Part shown: positions 8,826-17,529 of the stretch, in pieces
Layout of the letters: each line of letters begins with the position of its first letter
Numbering within the stretch: the first letter of the stretch is position 1
NCBI GenBank assembly: GCA_000720375.1
Contig: JOAA01000003.1
Coordinates: 620,001 to 684,000 of the forward strand
Length of the DNA: 64,000 bases
Origin: Rhodococcus rhodnii
GTDB taxonomy: Bacteria > Actinomycetota > Actinomycetes > Mycobacteriales > Pseudonocardiaceae
Direction of reading: 5' to 3'
The notes under the pieces: model-generated
Seen by the model: the letters and a program-made list of their open reading frames with translations, nothing else
Told to the model about the DNA's origin: nothing
The model's database searches: none
Program-made: the position numbers and the translations under genes

Positions 8826-9296
8826 ATGGGGAACATCGAGGTCAGACCGGCCACGGCCGATGACGCGGCGCAGGTCGCGGAGATCTGGTACCAAGGCTGG
8901 CGGGACGGGCACCTGGGCAATGTGCCTGACGAGCTCACCGCCGTCAGGACCAAGGCCTCGTTCTGGGAGCGTGCACCGCAGCGTGTCGGGGACACCACGG
9001 TGGCGATCGCCGACGGCACCGTGGCCGGATTCGTCATGGTCGTCGGGGACGAGGTCGAGCAGGTCTACGTCTCGGCCGACCACCGGGGAACTGGTGTGGC
9101 CGCGACGCTCCTCAAAGCAGCCGAGGACCACGTCGCCAAGAACGGTCACGAGCGCGCGTGGCTCGTCGTCGTTCCGGGAAACACCCGGGCGCGGCGGTTC
9201 TACGAACGCAACGGCTGGGTGGACGAAGGCACCTTCGACCACCGCACGGCGAACGTGTCCGTCCTGGCGCACCGATACGCCAAGCTAGTCAAGTAG
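8826..9296 (+). CDS. GNAT-family N-acetyltransferase
   Basis: 156 residues covering one GNAT fold: IEVRPATADDAAQVAEIWY at the start, the acetyl-CoA loop VSADHRGTGVAATLLKAAE (~78-97), and RRFYERNGWV near the end. The substrate is unknown. The start ATG 8826 opens directly on the first beta strand. It converges with the FHA gene, and the two overlap by 12 bp. Confidence 0.9.
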   Translation: MGNIEVRPATADDAAQVAEIWYQGWRDGHLGNVPDELTAVRTKASFWERAPQRVGDTTVAIADGTVAGFVMVVGDEVEQVYVSADHRGTGVAATLLKAAEDHVAKNGHERAWLVVVPGNTRARRFYERNGWVDEGTFDHRTANVSVLAHRYAKLVK

Positions 9297-10073
9297 CGAC
9301 AAGTCCTTCGGCACGAGAGTCGTCGACCGCAGCAGCTCCCTCAGCAGGTTGTCGTTGAGGGCGTTGCCGACCGGCTCACCGACCTCCTCACGCGTCAGGC
9401 CGGGAACACCGTTCTGCGACAGCCGTTCCCGCACGGTCTTCACTCGGTGCTCGACCTTCTTGGCCGTCCACGCGACTTCCGGGCGCAGTTCGGTGAGCTG
9501 GTCCGCGGCCTGCTGCCAGGTCAACGGCCGGGCGCCGGGGTCGTGCAGCAGGTACCGCTGTCCGAGCACGACCAGCACCAACTGTTCCTCGTCGCTCAGC
9601 GCGTAACGCCGGGGCATGTCGGTCTGTTCGGTGTGTTTCGACGCCGGTTTGTTGCCGTCCGATCCGGTCACGAACACCTCAAGCAAGTGCTCGCGTTCAC
9701 GAGAACCCGGCACGTGCAGCGGGGTGTAGCCCTCCGACAACGGAATGGCTTCCTCGTCGGCGAAAAGCCATTGCGAACGCGGCAATCTGATCGGCCGGCG
9801 GCCGGTGTTGCGCAGCCACCAACGACCATCCCAGTGCCGCAGTTCGCCGTGCCTGCGACTCACCTGACGGTCGTCCTCGCCGATGCAGATGTGCACCTCG
9901 GGCCGGTTGCGTCCGAAGTAGACAATGCGGCCCTCGCTCGGGCCGACCGAGTAGCCGCCGCCGAGCGCCAGTGCGTGCACCGAGCCGGAGACCGCCCGCG
10001 GCACACCGTGGACGAGGCTGTCGTGGCCTTGCGGCAACAGCAGTCCGCCCGCATACCTCAACTCAGGATTCAT
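9285..10073 (-). CDS. FHA-domain protein, last gene of the kinase/MoxR operon
   Basis: 262 residues. Residues ~30-110 contain a forkhead-associated domain: IVYFGRNRPEVHICIGEDDRQ, with the conserved GR at its start, then SRRHGELRH and WLRNTGRRP. The remainder is alpha-helical (LTWQQAADQLTELRP...VEHRVKTVRERL) and unassigned. The ATG at 10073 follows a strong GGAGGT site. FHA domains bind phosphothreonine, so the natural partner is the active kinase at the head of this operon (17530-19158) rather than the adjacent kinase-like protein, which lacks catalytic residues. Confidence 0.85.
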   Translation of the reverse strand: MNPELRYAGGLLLPQGHDSLVHGVPRAVSGSVHALALGGGYSVGPSEGRIVYFGRNRPEVHICIGEDDRQVSRRHGELRHWDGRWWLRNTGRRPIRLPRSQWLFADEEAIPLSEGYTPLHVPGSREREHLLEVFVTGSDGNKPASKHTEQTDMPRRYALSDEEQLVLVVLGQRYLLHDPGARPLTWQQAADQLTELRPEVAWTAKKVEHRVKTVRERLSQNGVPGLTREEVGEPVGNALNDNLLRELLRSTTLVPKDLSLLD

Positions 10074-10090
10074 GTTCCGACCTCCTGGCG

Positions 10091-11275
10091 TCACCTCTGG
10101 CACACCGCCCCTCTGAATGACTTCGGCTGGCTGAGATAGATCTGCTCGGTGTTCGTGCCCCGGATCTGGAAGCAGTATCCGCCGGTCGGCTTGACCGGAA
10201 CACGGATCGAGGTCTCCCGTTCGGCGTTCAGGTACTGCTTGCCTTCGCCGTCCGGCGAGACCACGACGACGCTGTCGAGTGGTTGCGAGCTCGCCCACCT
10301 CAGCAGCACGTGATCGCCCTGGTCCACCGGATCCGCCAGGTTCAGGGTGACCGGAGGCGGCGGTGGCGGTGGTGGTGGCGCGACCACAGGCGCTTCCGCT
10401 TCCGGCCATACGAACGGCGCTACCGCCAGACCGGCCGCCAGCACACCACCGGCCACGAAGTACGGCACCTTCGACTTCTTCTTCGCCTGTGGCGGGGCGA
10501 CGTCCGGCATGGGCCGGGGCAGCATCTTGCCGAGACGTTCCACGGCCCACGTCGCCGCATCCGGTCGGCGATCGGGTTGCGGCGTCAGCATCCTGGCGAC
10601 CATTGTGGACAACTCGATCGGGACGTCAGGCCTGCTGATGGCCGGGACCGGGTCGCCGAGCACCCGCAGCACCCGCTCCCCTGGCTGTTCACCGATCCGG
10701 CTCGGATGCGGCGACTGCCCGGTCAATGCGTAGTGCAGCACCGCGCCGAGGCCGTAGACGTCCGTTCGCTCGTCGACAACACCGGACCGCAGGGTCTCGG
10801 GCGGAACACATTCGATGGCATGCAACGGATTACGCCGGAAAGCCTGCCGGATCGTCACCCCGAAATCCGAGAGGACCGGTGGCCCGAACGAACGGTACAA
10901 CACGTTGTGCGGGCTGACACCTCCATGCAATACGCCAACGGCGTGCGCTGATGCGAGCGCGGAAGCCAAGCCATAACCCAGTTCGACGACATCTTCGACG
11001 TCGAGTGCGCCGCTGCGTTGCACGCGAGCCGACAACGACTCTGCGCACAACTCCATCCGCAGTGCGTGTTTGCCCTCCCACTGGCCGATCGCGTCGATCG
11101 GCAGGATCGGCAGTGTGCTCGCGAGCTTGACCAGCTTGAGGCGCTCACGCTCGATCACGGTGAGTGTCTTGCGGTCGAACTTGCCAGGAAACACCTTCAC
11201 CGCCACGGGATGCCCCGAGGCGGTGGTGGCGTAGACGGCGGCGACCGGGCCGCGGCCGAGCAGTGTGTGCGTCAT
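10091..11275 (-). CDS. Membrane-anchored pseudokinase (PknB-like fold)
   Basis: 394 residues. The N-terminal ~265 residues match a Hanks-type kinase: a shortened glycine loop (LLGRGPVAAVY), the VAVK lysine (K27), and SDFG (D137). The catalytic loop reads HGGVSPHN instead of HRDVKPxN, so the catalytic Asp is Gly119 and the catalytic-loop Lys is Ser121. This should abolish phosphotransfer. A single transmembrane helix follows (~280-300, VPYFVAGGVLAAGLAVAPFVW), then a proline run and an extracellular Fn3-like domain with two cysteines. The ATG overlaps the stop of the transglutaminase-like gene (ATGA). Likely a scaffold or phosphate-independent signalling partner of the FHA protein. Confidence 0.85.
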   Translation of the reverse strand: MTHTLLGRGPVAAVYATTASGHPVAVKVFPGKFDRKTLTVIERERLKLVKLASTLPILPIDAIGQWEGKHALRMELCAESLSARVQRSGALDVEDVVELGYGLASALASAHAVGVLHGGVSPHNVLYRSFGPPVLSDFGVTIRQAFRRNPLHAIECVPPETLRSGVVDERTDVYGLGAVLHYALTGQSPHPSRIGEQPGERVLRVLGDPVPAISRPDVPIELSTMVARMLTPQPDRRPDAATWAVERLGKMLPRPMPDVAPPQAKKKSKVPYFVAGGVLAAGLAVAPFVWPEAEAPVVAPPPPPPPPPVTLNLADPVDQGDHVLLRWASSQPLDSVVVVSPDGEGKQYLNAERETSIRVPVKPTGGYCFQIRGTNTEQIYLSQPKSFRGAVCQR

Positions 11276-13266
11276 CGGATCGCGAACACCGCCCGGAATC
11301 TGGCGGCCCATGGTCGTCCGGCCAACGTCTTGCGGATCCGTCTGACCGAAGCCCACGCTTCGGCGACCGCACTGTCGTTCGCGCCCATGCCCGACCACAT
11401 CGCGACGTCCATCTGCGTGGCCAAACCGGTGAGACTGTCCACAATGGGCGCGTCAGCCGTGATCCTGGCCAGGTCACGTGCGGTCATTCCTGGCGTGACG
11501 CGTGTTCCGTACGCACGCATCAGGTCTCTGGCTTCCCACCACGCGGCCACGACACCGTTCGTCCCAGTCTGCCGTTTGCGGCGCATGGTCCGCACTGCCT
11601 TCACGATCGGAATCGCCAGGACAGCAAGGACAAACAGGGTGACAAGGGCCGCCAGCACGACCAATGCGATGAACCAGATATCCAGCTTCCCACCAGAATC
11701 GTCGTCGCGCTCCTGGGGAGGCAACGGCTGCTCGGGCAACTGGTTCGGCGGCGGCAATTCGGCCCGTGCCTTCGCGGTGATCTCCGCCAGCCTGGACGGC
11801 GCCGGCCCCGCACCAGCCGCGCCGCCGACCGGGTCAAGCGGCACCCAGCCGATTCCAGCCACCGCGACTTCCGGCCACGCGAGGACATCGCGATTGTGCA
11901 CGACAGCCTCGGTGCCGATCGGGGTCTGCGGAGCCCGGTAGCCCACGGCGAGCCGCGCCGGAATGCCCGCGATCCTCGCCAAGGCCACGTACGAGGCCGC
12001 GAACTGCTCGCTGGTGCCGCGCTTGCTTTCCAGCAGGAATTCCCGCAACTGCGGCCATCCGCTGCCCGTAGGCAATTCCGCGCCGGTCGCCACGTTGTAG
12101 TTGCGGCTGAGGTACTGCTCCAGCACCAACGCCGTCCGGAACGACGGCCGCTCCCCCGCTGTCGCCCTGCGTGCCAAATCGGCGATCCCTGGCGGAACTT
12201 CTCCCACCTCGCCCGGGGTCTCGGCCGACGAGAGCGCCGCGTTCTGCAGGTTGTCGTCGGCCTGTGGCTCCCACCAGCTCAGGTCGTACTCCAACGCGCC
12301 TTTCCGCTCACGCACGAGCAAAGCACCGGTTGTCTGGTCGATGAGCGGTGCGGCGCCGGTGACCGAGGCGGGCATCGGCTGGCTCGGCAGCCACAGGCCG
12401 TCGGGTGCCTGGATCTTCGCCGAGTACTCCCGAACCGGAGCACCGGTCGACGGACCGATCTGCGACCCGAGCCTGCGGTAGTTGTCCTCGGGCTCCCAGG
12501 TGACCCCGTTGAACTGGTTCAGCACGACCAAGCGCCACCGGTCGACCGGGCCACTGGTGGTGTAGCTGAACACCGGAGTGTCCGGTTTGGACAACCTGGC
12601 GGCGACCTCGGTCAACGGGCTGACCGTCCTGGGCAACGGCACCTGCGCGGAGTCGCTCTGCCGCACCGAGTACGGCTCACCAGTGTCGATCAACGCGACC
12701 ACGGCCGCGCCGGCAAGCCCAAGAACGACCGTGGGAATCAGCACCAACCCGGGTCGCACCGGCATGTACAACCCTGCCGCGACAACGGCAAAGCCAAGCG
12801 CGGCGAGCACCGCCGTAATTCCGGACAACGCCACGAAGGCCTGGCTGAGCACAAGGACCGCGATGCTGGGCAGCAAAGCCACGGCAGGCCAACGCAACAG
12901 TTCGATCCCGATCACCGCCGCGAGCAACACGAGCAGCGGGACGAACAGCATCAGTTCGGCGTCCGGCCGCACGGGCCAGGTCGACTGCAACGTCAGCTGC
13001 CACGAATCCGTCATGCCCGAGGCCAACGCGGTCACGTCGACCGACCCGAACATGGCAACGCTCAAGGCCAGCAGCCCGAGAACGACTGTGATCAGCGGAC
13101 GCCACGGCTGAAGCACCTTGACCCGAAGGCACAACTCCACCGCGACGTAACAGGCCGCGAGAACGACAGCGATCGGCAGCAGCAGCGGCCTCAGCCCGAA
13201 GACCGGCGCGAACAGCAGGCCGGAAATGGCCGCCGCCAACAACACCCAGAGAGCACGGATCCTCAT
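11272..13266 (-). CDS. Transglutaminase-like membrane protein (TgpA/DUF3488 type), catalytic triad degenerate
   Basis: 664 residues. About six N-terminal transmembrane helices (1-200) precede an extracytoplasmic transglutaminase-like domain, then a C-terminal helix (~545-570) and a cytoplasmic tail. The core is recognisable in TSEQFAASYVALARIAGIPA and LAWPEVAVAGIGWVPLDPV. The position of the catalytic Cys is Ser419 and that of the His is Leu462. Only Asp478 of the triad remains. The protein is therefore probably not a protease or transglutaminase. The ATG overlaps the DUF58 stop by 4 bp. MoxR-DUF58-TgpA is a known conserved trio. Confidence 0.88.
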   Translation of the reverse strand: MRIRALWVLLAAAISGLLFAPVFGLRPLLLPIAVVLAACYVAVELCLRVKVLQPWRPLITVVLGLLALSVAMFGSVDVTALASGMTDSWQLTLQSTWPVRPDAELMLFVPLLVLLAAVIGIELLRWPAVALLPSIAVLVLSQAFVALSGITAVLAALGFAVVAAGLYMPVRPGLVLIPTVVLGLAGAAVVALIDTGEPYSVRQSDSAQVPLPRTVSPLTEVAARLSKPDTPVFSYTTSGPVDRWRLVVLNQFNGVTWEPEDNYRRLGSQIGPSTGAPVREYSAKIQAPDGLWLPSQPMPASVTGAAPLIDQTTGALLVRERKGALEYDLSWWEPQADDNLQNAALSSAETPGEVGEVPPGIADLARRATAGERPSFRTALVLEQYLSRNYNVATGAELPTGSGWPQLREFLLESKRGTSEQFAASYVALARIAGIPARLAVGYRAPQTPIGTEAVVHNRDVLAWPEVAVAGIGWVPLDPVGGAAGAGPAPSRLAEITAKARAELPPPNQLPEQPLPPQERDDDSGGKLDIWFIALVVLAALVTLFVLAVLAIPIVKAVRTMRRKRQTGTNGVVAAWWEARDLMRAYGTRVTPGMTARDLARITADAPIVDSLTGLATQMDVAMWSGMGANDSAVAEAWASVRRIRKTLAGRPWAARFRAVFAIR

Positions 13267-14399
13267 CGCGCGATCACCGACTGCCATTGCCGCGTCGCGT
13301 CGACGGCATTCGCGGGCTTCAGGATCTTGGCGCCGGGAACCACAACGGCCTTACGGCCCAAGTTGATCACCACGAGGTCCGCGTACCGCGAGCGGAGCAT
13401 CGCCAACGCGGCCTGATCAGTGGCCGTCACGGCCGACGAGATCACGACGAGCTGACCGCCCCATGACTGCGCCAAAGCCTTTGGCACGAGGGGAAGATCC
13501 GTGTTCTCGGCGCGTTCCAGTACACACAGCTCGTCAAGGAGACGAGCGACAGCCGAGGCGCCCGGCGTGGTGATGATGTCGAGTCCGCCCGATGTGACCA
13601 GCTGGCACCGGTTGTCCACCTTCGCCGCCGCCACCACGAGCGACGCCGCCACCTCGACGGCTTCCTCGAACTCGGGCTCGACCGGAATCGCCGGCCGGTT
13701 GTCCAGCAGCACAGTGAACTGCGGCTGCTGCGGGTCGGCGTAGTCCCTGATCATCAGCTGCCCGGTGCGCGCGGTCGCCTTCCAGTGCAGGTGCCGGACT
13801 TCGTCGCCGGGCACGTACTCCCGCACTTCACGGATGTCCAAGGACCCGCGCGGCGAGTTCTCGTTCGCCGCGCCTTCATGGTGGTGCAAGGGAAGTCCAC
13901 TGGCGACCGAGCGTACTGGATGTGTCCTCGGGTAGACCCAGATCGTCGCCGTGGTCCCGATGAACAGCTGGCTTTGCCCGAGTCCCAAGGCATCGCTGCG
14001 CCGGAGCGTCAGCGGGCCGACTTCGTGCCTGCCGCGCTCCCACGTCGGCAGTTCGTTCAAATAGGACTGTTCGGAACCTGGCGCCAACGACCGCACAGCG
14101 ATCTTCAATGTACTGGCGCCCAGGCGATCGACCGCGGTGAAGCCGGGCTGCCGCCGTGTTCCCGGGTTGTGCACGCGAAGGGTGATTCCCGCCCTGCTGC
14201 CGCGTTCGACCCGGTCCGGGTACACATCCCTGGCCACCTCGACCCGAGGTTTCCGGCCGGCAACGGCAAGCGCGGCCACGACGGCTCCCAATCCGATCGC
14301 TCCCAACGCGATCAGCATCGCATAACCCGCGACCGCGCCCGCCCCGATCAGGACAGCCGCGGCCACGAGAGTGGCGATGCCACGCCGGGTAAGACGCAT
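13263..14399 (-). CDS. DUF58 domain membrane protein
   Basis: 378 residues. Two hydrophobic helices at the N-terminus (residues ~9-45) are followed by a beta-rich segment. The DUF58 signature is REVREYVPGDEVRHLHWKATARTGQLMIRDY (quoted in part: EYVPGDEVRHLHWKATART). A von Willebrand A-like C-terminal region follows (FTVLLDNRP...). DUF58 proteins occur next to MoxR ATPases and are thought to be their effectors or substrates at the envelope. The ATG start is 2 bp from the MoxR stop. Confidence 0.93.
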   Translation of the reverse strand: MRLTRRGIATLVAAAVLIGAGAVAGYAMLIALGAIGLGAVVAALAVAGRKPRVEVARDVYPDRVERGSRAGITLRVHNPGTRRQPGFTAVDRLGASTLKIAVRSLAPGSEQSYLNELPTWERGRHEVGPLTLRRSDALGLGQSQLFIGTTATIWVYPRTHPVRSVASGLPLHHHEGAANENSPRGSLDIREVREYVPGDEVRHLHWKATARTGQLMIRDYADPQQPQFTVLLDNRPAIPVEPEFEEAVEVAASLVVAAAKVDNRCQLVTSGGLDIITTPGASAVARLLDELCVLERAENTDLPLVPKALAQSWGGQLVVISSAVTATDQAALAMLRSRYADLVVINLGRKAVVVPGAKILKPANAVDATRQWQSVIAR

Positions 14400-14401
14400 A
14401 C

Positions 14402-15352
14402 TCAGGCCCCTGTCGCGACAGGTACGGGAATCTCGTTGAGCAGCTCACGGACGATGTCCTCGGGCCGCCGCTGGCGCAGTTCCGCGTCCGGCGTGAGGAT
14501 CAGCCGGTGGTCAAGCACTGGATGCGCTACTTCCTTGATGTCATCGACAGTCACATATCCACGCCCGTAGGTCGCCGCCACCGCCTGCGCGGCCCGGACG
14601 AGCGCGATGCTGCCGCGAGGGCTTGCGCCGTAACGCAAATCGCCGTGCTGACGGGTCGCCGCCGCGATGGTCGCGGCGTACTCGACGACAGCGGTGTGCA
14701 CGCGCGCGGACCGCACCTCGGCGACGGCCGCCTGCAACGTCGGAATGTCCACCACAGCGGGCAATTCGTCCGGATCGACGCCCGCGCAATCGCTCAGGAT
14801 GACCATGACCTCGTCCTTGAGGTCCGGGTAGCCGATCTGCAGGCGCATCAGGAACCGGTCGAGCTGCGCCTCCGGCAGGCGGTACGTGCCGGCCATCTCG
14901 ATCGGGTTCTGTGTGGCGATCACCAGGAACGGCCGCGGTACTTCGTGCCGGACCGAGTCGACCGTGACCCGCCGCTCGGACATCACCTCGAGCAACGCGG
15001 ACTGGGTCTTCGGGGTGCCGCGGTTGATCTCGTCGGCGAGCACGATGTTGGCGAACACACCGCCGGGGTGGAAGGCGAACTTGGCGTCGTTCTGGTGGAA
15101 CACCTGGACACCGGTGATGTCGCCGGGCAGCAGGTCGGGCGTGAACTGGATCCGGCTCCAGGTTCCGTTGATGCTGCGGGAAAGACACCGGGCGAGGGTG
15201 GTCTTGCCGAGGCCGGGAACGTCTTCGATGAGCAGGTGTCCCTCGGCGAGCAACGCGGCCACGGCCAGCCGGACGACCTGCGGCTTGCCGCGCAGCACCC
15301 GCTGCACGTTGTCCGAGATCCGCTGGTAGACCTCGCCTGCCGGCACGTTCAC
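14402..15352 (-). CDS. MoxR-family AAA+ ATPase
   Basis: 316 residues. Walker A EDVPGLGKTT, Walker B VLADEINRG, sensor-1 IATQNP and the lid RYGASPRGSIALVRAAQA are all present and intact. MoxR ATPases act as chaperones for DUF58/VWA partners. The GTG start at 15352 has a GGAGG ribosome site five bases upstream and overlaps the stop of the Fn3 gene (GTGA), which decides it over the GTG six bases downstream. It is the only clearly active ATPase in the operon besides the first kinase. Confidence 0.93.
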   Translation of the reverse strand: MNVPAGEVYQRISDNVQRVLRGKPQVVRLAVAALLAEGHLLIEDVPGLGKTTLARCLSRSINGTWSRIQFTPDLLPGDITGVQVFHQNDAKFAFHPGGVFANIVLADEINRGTPKTQSALLEVMSERRVTVDSVRHEVPRPFLVIATQNPIEMAGTYRLPEAQLDRFLMRLQIGYPDLKDEVMVILSDCAGVDPDELPAVVDIPTLQAAVAEVRSARVHTAVVEYAATIAAATRQHGDLRYGASPRGSIALVRAAQAVAATYGRGYVTVDDIKEVAHPVLDHRLILTPDAELRQRRPEDIVRELLNEIPVPVATGA

Positions 15353-17472
15353 TTCCGCCTCCACACGATCTCGTTCGACTTGACGTTGCCCTGCAGCACC
15401 GTCACCCACACCCGGTTGCCGATCACGTCGTAGTTCAGCTTGTTGTACTGGACGCGACCGGTGGAGTCCGTCGTGGCCTGTTCGGTGACGACATTGGTGC
15501 TGTCCTCCGAGCTGAGCCGCAGCGAGTATGTCGTGCGGGGCGCGAACCCGGACAGCGTCGTGTTCACCCAGTAGCAGTTCGGCCGATGGCAGTTGTCCGT
15601 ACTGGACGCATCGCCCTGGGAGATCGTGACTGTGCGGGCACCCGATGGCGGATTCTGCTGCGAGTCGCGGTGCTGTGTGGTCGCGGGCGAACCGGTGAGT
15701 GTCTGTCCGTCCGATGTCCTGGTGATCGCCCTGATCGTGAAGGTGATCACGTTGCTGGCCTGCACCTGCGAGTACGTCACCGAAGTTCCGGTCACCTGGC
15801 GGGTACCGAGACCGGTGGCAACGACTTGGTAGTGCACCAACGTGCCACCGTTGAGCGCAGGCTGGCCCCAGCTCACGGTCACGTCACGAGTCGGCCGGTC
15901 GTCGACGTCGAACGTGGCTCTCGGGTTGGTGGGAGCAGCGGCAGGCGAGACCGGCGACCTCGGTATCACCGGCGCGGCAGACGCGCCCGGACCAGTGCCC
16001 ATGCGGTTGGTCGCGGCGACCGTGAAGGTGTAGCTCACGCCGTTGGTCAGGCCGTTCACGGAGGTTCGCCGCGCTCCCGCCCCGACGGTCATAGATCCTG
16101 TCTGGCCGGTGCTCGCGCGCCAAGACACTTGGTACCCGGTGATATCAGCGCGGTTGTTCGGTGCGGTGCCCCAGTTCACGGTCGCCGAACCGTTGCCCGC
16201 GGAGGCCGTGACCGTGGGCGGAGCGCCCGGACGGCCTGGCGGGACAGGCGGAGGCGTCGACGGTGTGACGGGCGGACGCGGCCGTTCGCTCGTCGGCTGC
16301 CTCGGTGGCTGCGGCTGCCGAGAGGTCGCAGGCGGCGGCGCGGCGACTCGGACGTCCGTCGAAGTGCCCTGGTTCGGGTTCGGCGCGTTCACCTGGCTGG
16401 TGGGCGGCGCGGGACGTTCCGCTGTGGACACGTCCTGCACGTTGCCGTCCTTGGCCACGACCACAACCTGCGTGCCGTCGGCATCTTCGACGTACACGCG
16501 GTTGTCCTCGCCACGGCTGAGCCTGGGCGTGCCGCCCTTCTGCTTGATCGGCTTCGATTCCTTGCGTACGCCATCGGGGGTGTAGGTCAGGACGTTGCCG
16601 CTTTGCCTGTCCACCAGGACAACCACGTCACCTGTGGACATCGGGCCGTCGTAGTCGCCGACGGGCAACGCGACCGCGAGCGCCTTCTCCGGCGGGTTCT
16701 TGGTGTCCGCGAGCACAAGGGTCTGCTTCTGCGGATCCAGAATGGCGAGCTTGCCGCCGACCCCGTTGGTGGCGGGCCTGGCGTTGGGCGACAGCGGCAC
16801 GCCGATCGGCACACCCTCGCCCAGCTTGCCGTTGTCGATCCGGTGCAGCGTCCCGGAGAACGTGTCGACGAACGCCGGCTTCCCGTCCACAATGGTCAGC
16901 GCACCGGGGTGGCCCGCCGGAACTCCGACCGGGCATCCGCCGATCCGGTCGGCGTCCTTGGCGATCGTGCAGAGCTGCCCGACATCCTGACGGTGCAACC
17001 ACATCATGCCGTCCGTGGTCACGATCGGCGTCCCGACCGCGCCGCCGACGGTCACGATCGTCGGCGGATCAGACAGCCGCACAACCTTGCCCGCGTTGCG
17101 GTACACGAGATACGGCCCGCCGACGACCTCGATGAACACCGGCAGTTCGTTGGCGGGTGGGCTGATGCTCTCCTGCGTGGCCAATGTGGCCTTGTCGAAC
17201 TTGGTGATCACGCTCGGCCCGACGACGTAACCGTGCGTGTCGCTCTGCACGACCTGGCTGCCCGGTTCACCGTCCACGTCGGCGTGCGCGTCGATGTTGG
17301 TTGTGGCGCCGTCGATGTGGAAGACCACCTGGAGCACCGAGTTGAACACCCAGTGGCCGGTCAGCGCGAACTGGCCGGCAGGCAGTGGCGTGGCCGCGCC
17401 GGTGAGGGCGGCGACCAGGGCGCCCGCGACGAGCAAGGCGACCAGCGCGAACGGCCTGCTCCGCTTCAACAC
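15349..17472 (-). CDS. Secreted/membrane-anchored beta-propeller-like protein with Fn3 domains
   Basis: 707 residues. An N-terminal signal anchor (FALVALLVAGALVAALTG) is followed by ~330 residues of repeating beta strands, probably propeller-like (DTHGYVVGPSVITKFD...). Next comes a Pro/Thr/Arg-rich linker (~385-430), then two fibronectin type III domains (~430-610). A C-terminal domain carries a Cys pair (DNCHRPNCYW). It has no catalytic motif. GTG 17472 is the start. As the second gene of the operon it probably forms the extracellular part of a complex with the MoxR/DUF58/TgpA-like proteins. Confidence 0.8.
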   Translation of the reverse strand: MLKRSRPFALVALLVAGALVAALTGAATPLPAGQFALTGHWVFNSVLQVVFHIDGATTNIDAHADVDGEPGSQVVQSDTHGYVVGPSVITKFDKATLATQESISPPANELPVFIEVVGGPYLVYRNAGKVVRLSDPPTIVTVGGAVGTPIVTTDGMMWLHRQDVGQLCTIAKDADRIGGCPVGVPAGHPGALTIVDGKPAFVDTFSGTLHRIDNGKLGEGVPIGVPLSPNARPATNGVGGKLAILDPQKQTLVLADTKNPPEKALAVALPVGDYDGPMSTGDVVVLVDRQSGNVLTYTPDGVRKESKPIKQKGGTPRLSRGEDNRVYVEDADGTQVVVVAKDGNVQDVSTAERPAPPTSQVNAPNPNQGTSTDVRVAAPPPATSRQPQPPRQPTSERPRPPVTPSTPPPVPPGRPGAPPTVTASAGNGSATVNWGTAPNNRADITGYQVSWRASTGQTGSMTVGAGARRTSVNGLTNGVSYTFTVAATNRMGTGPGASAAPVIPRSPVSPAAAPTNPRATFDVDDRPTRDVTVSWGQPALNGGTLVHYQVVATGLGTRQVTGTSVTYSQVQASNVITFTIRAITRTSDGQTLTGSPATTQHRDSQQNPPSGARTVTISQGDASSTDNCHRPNCYWVNTTLSGFAPRTTYSLRLSSEDSTNVVTEQATTDSTGRVQYNKLNYDVIGNRVWVTVLQGNVKSNEIVWRRK

Positions 17473-17529
17473 GGCCGGAAACCTACCTTTCCGCGTCCGG
17501 GAGGGGTCCCGAACCCCCGTTTTCGCAGG

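Noticed and set aside
11164..13416. A 750-codon plus-strand open frame across the transglutaminase-like gene
   Set aside because: Arg/Gln/His-rich shadow frame without domains.
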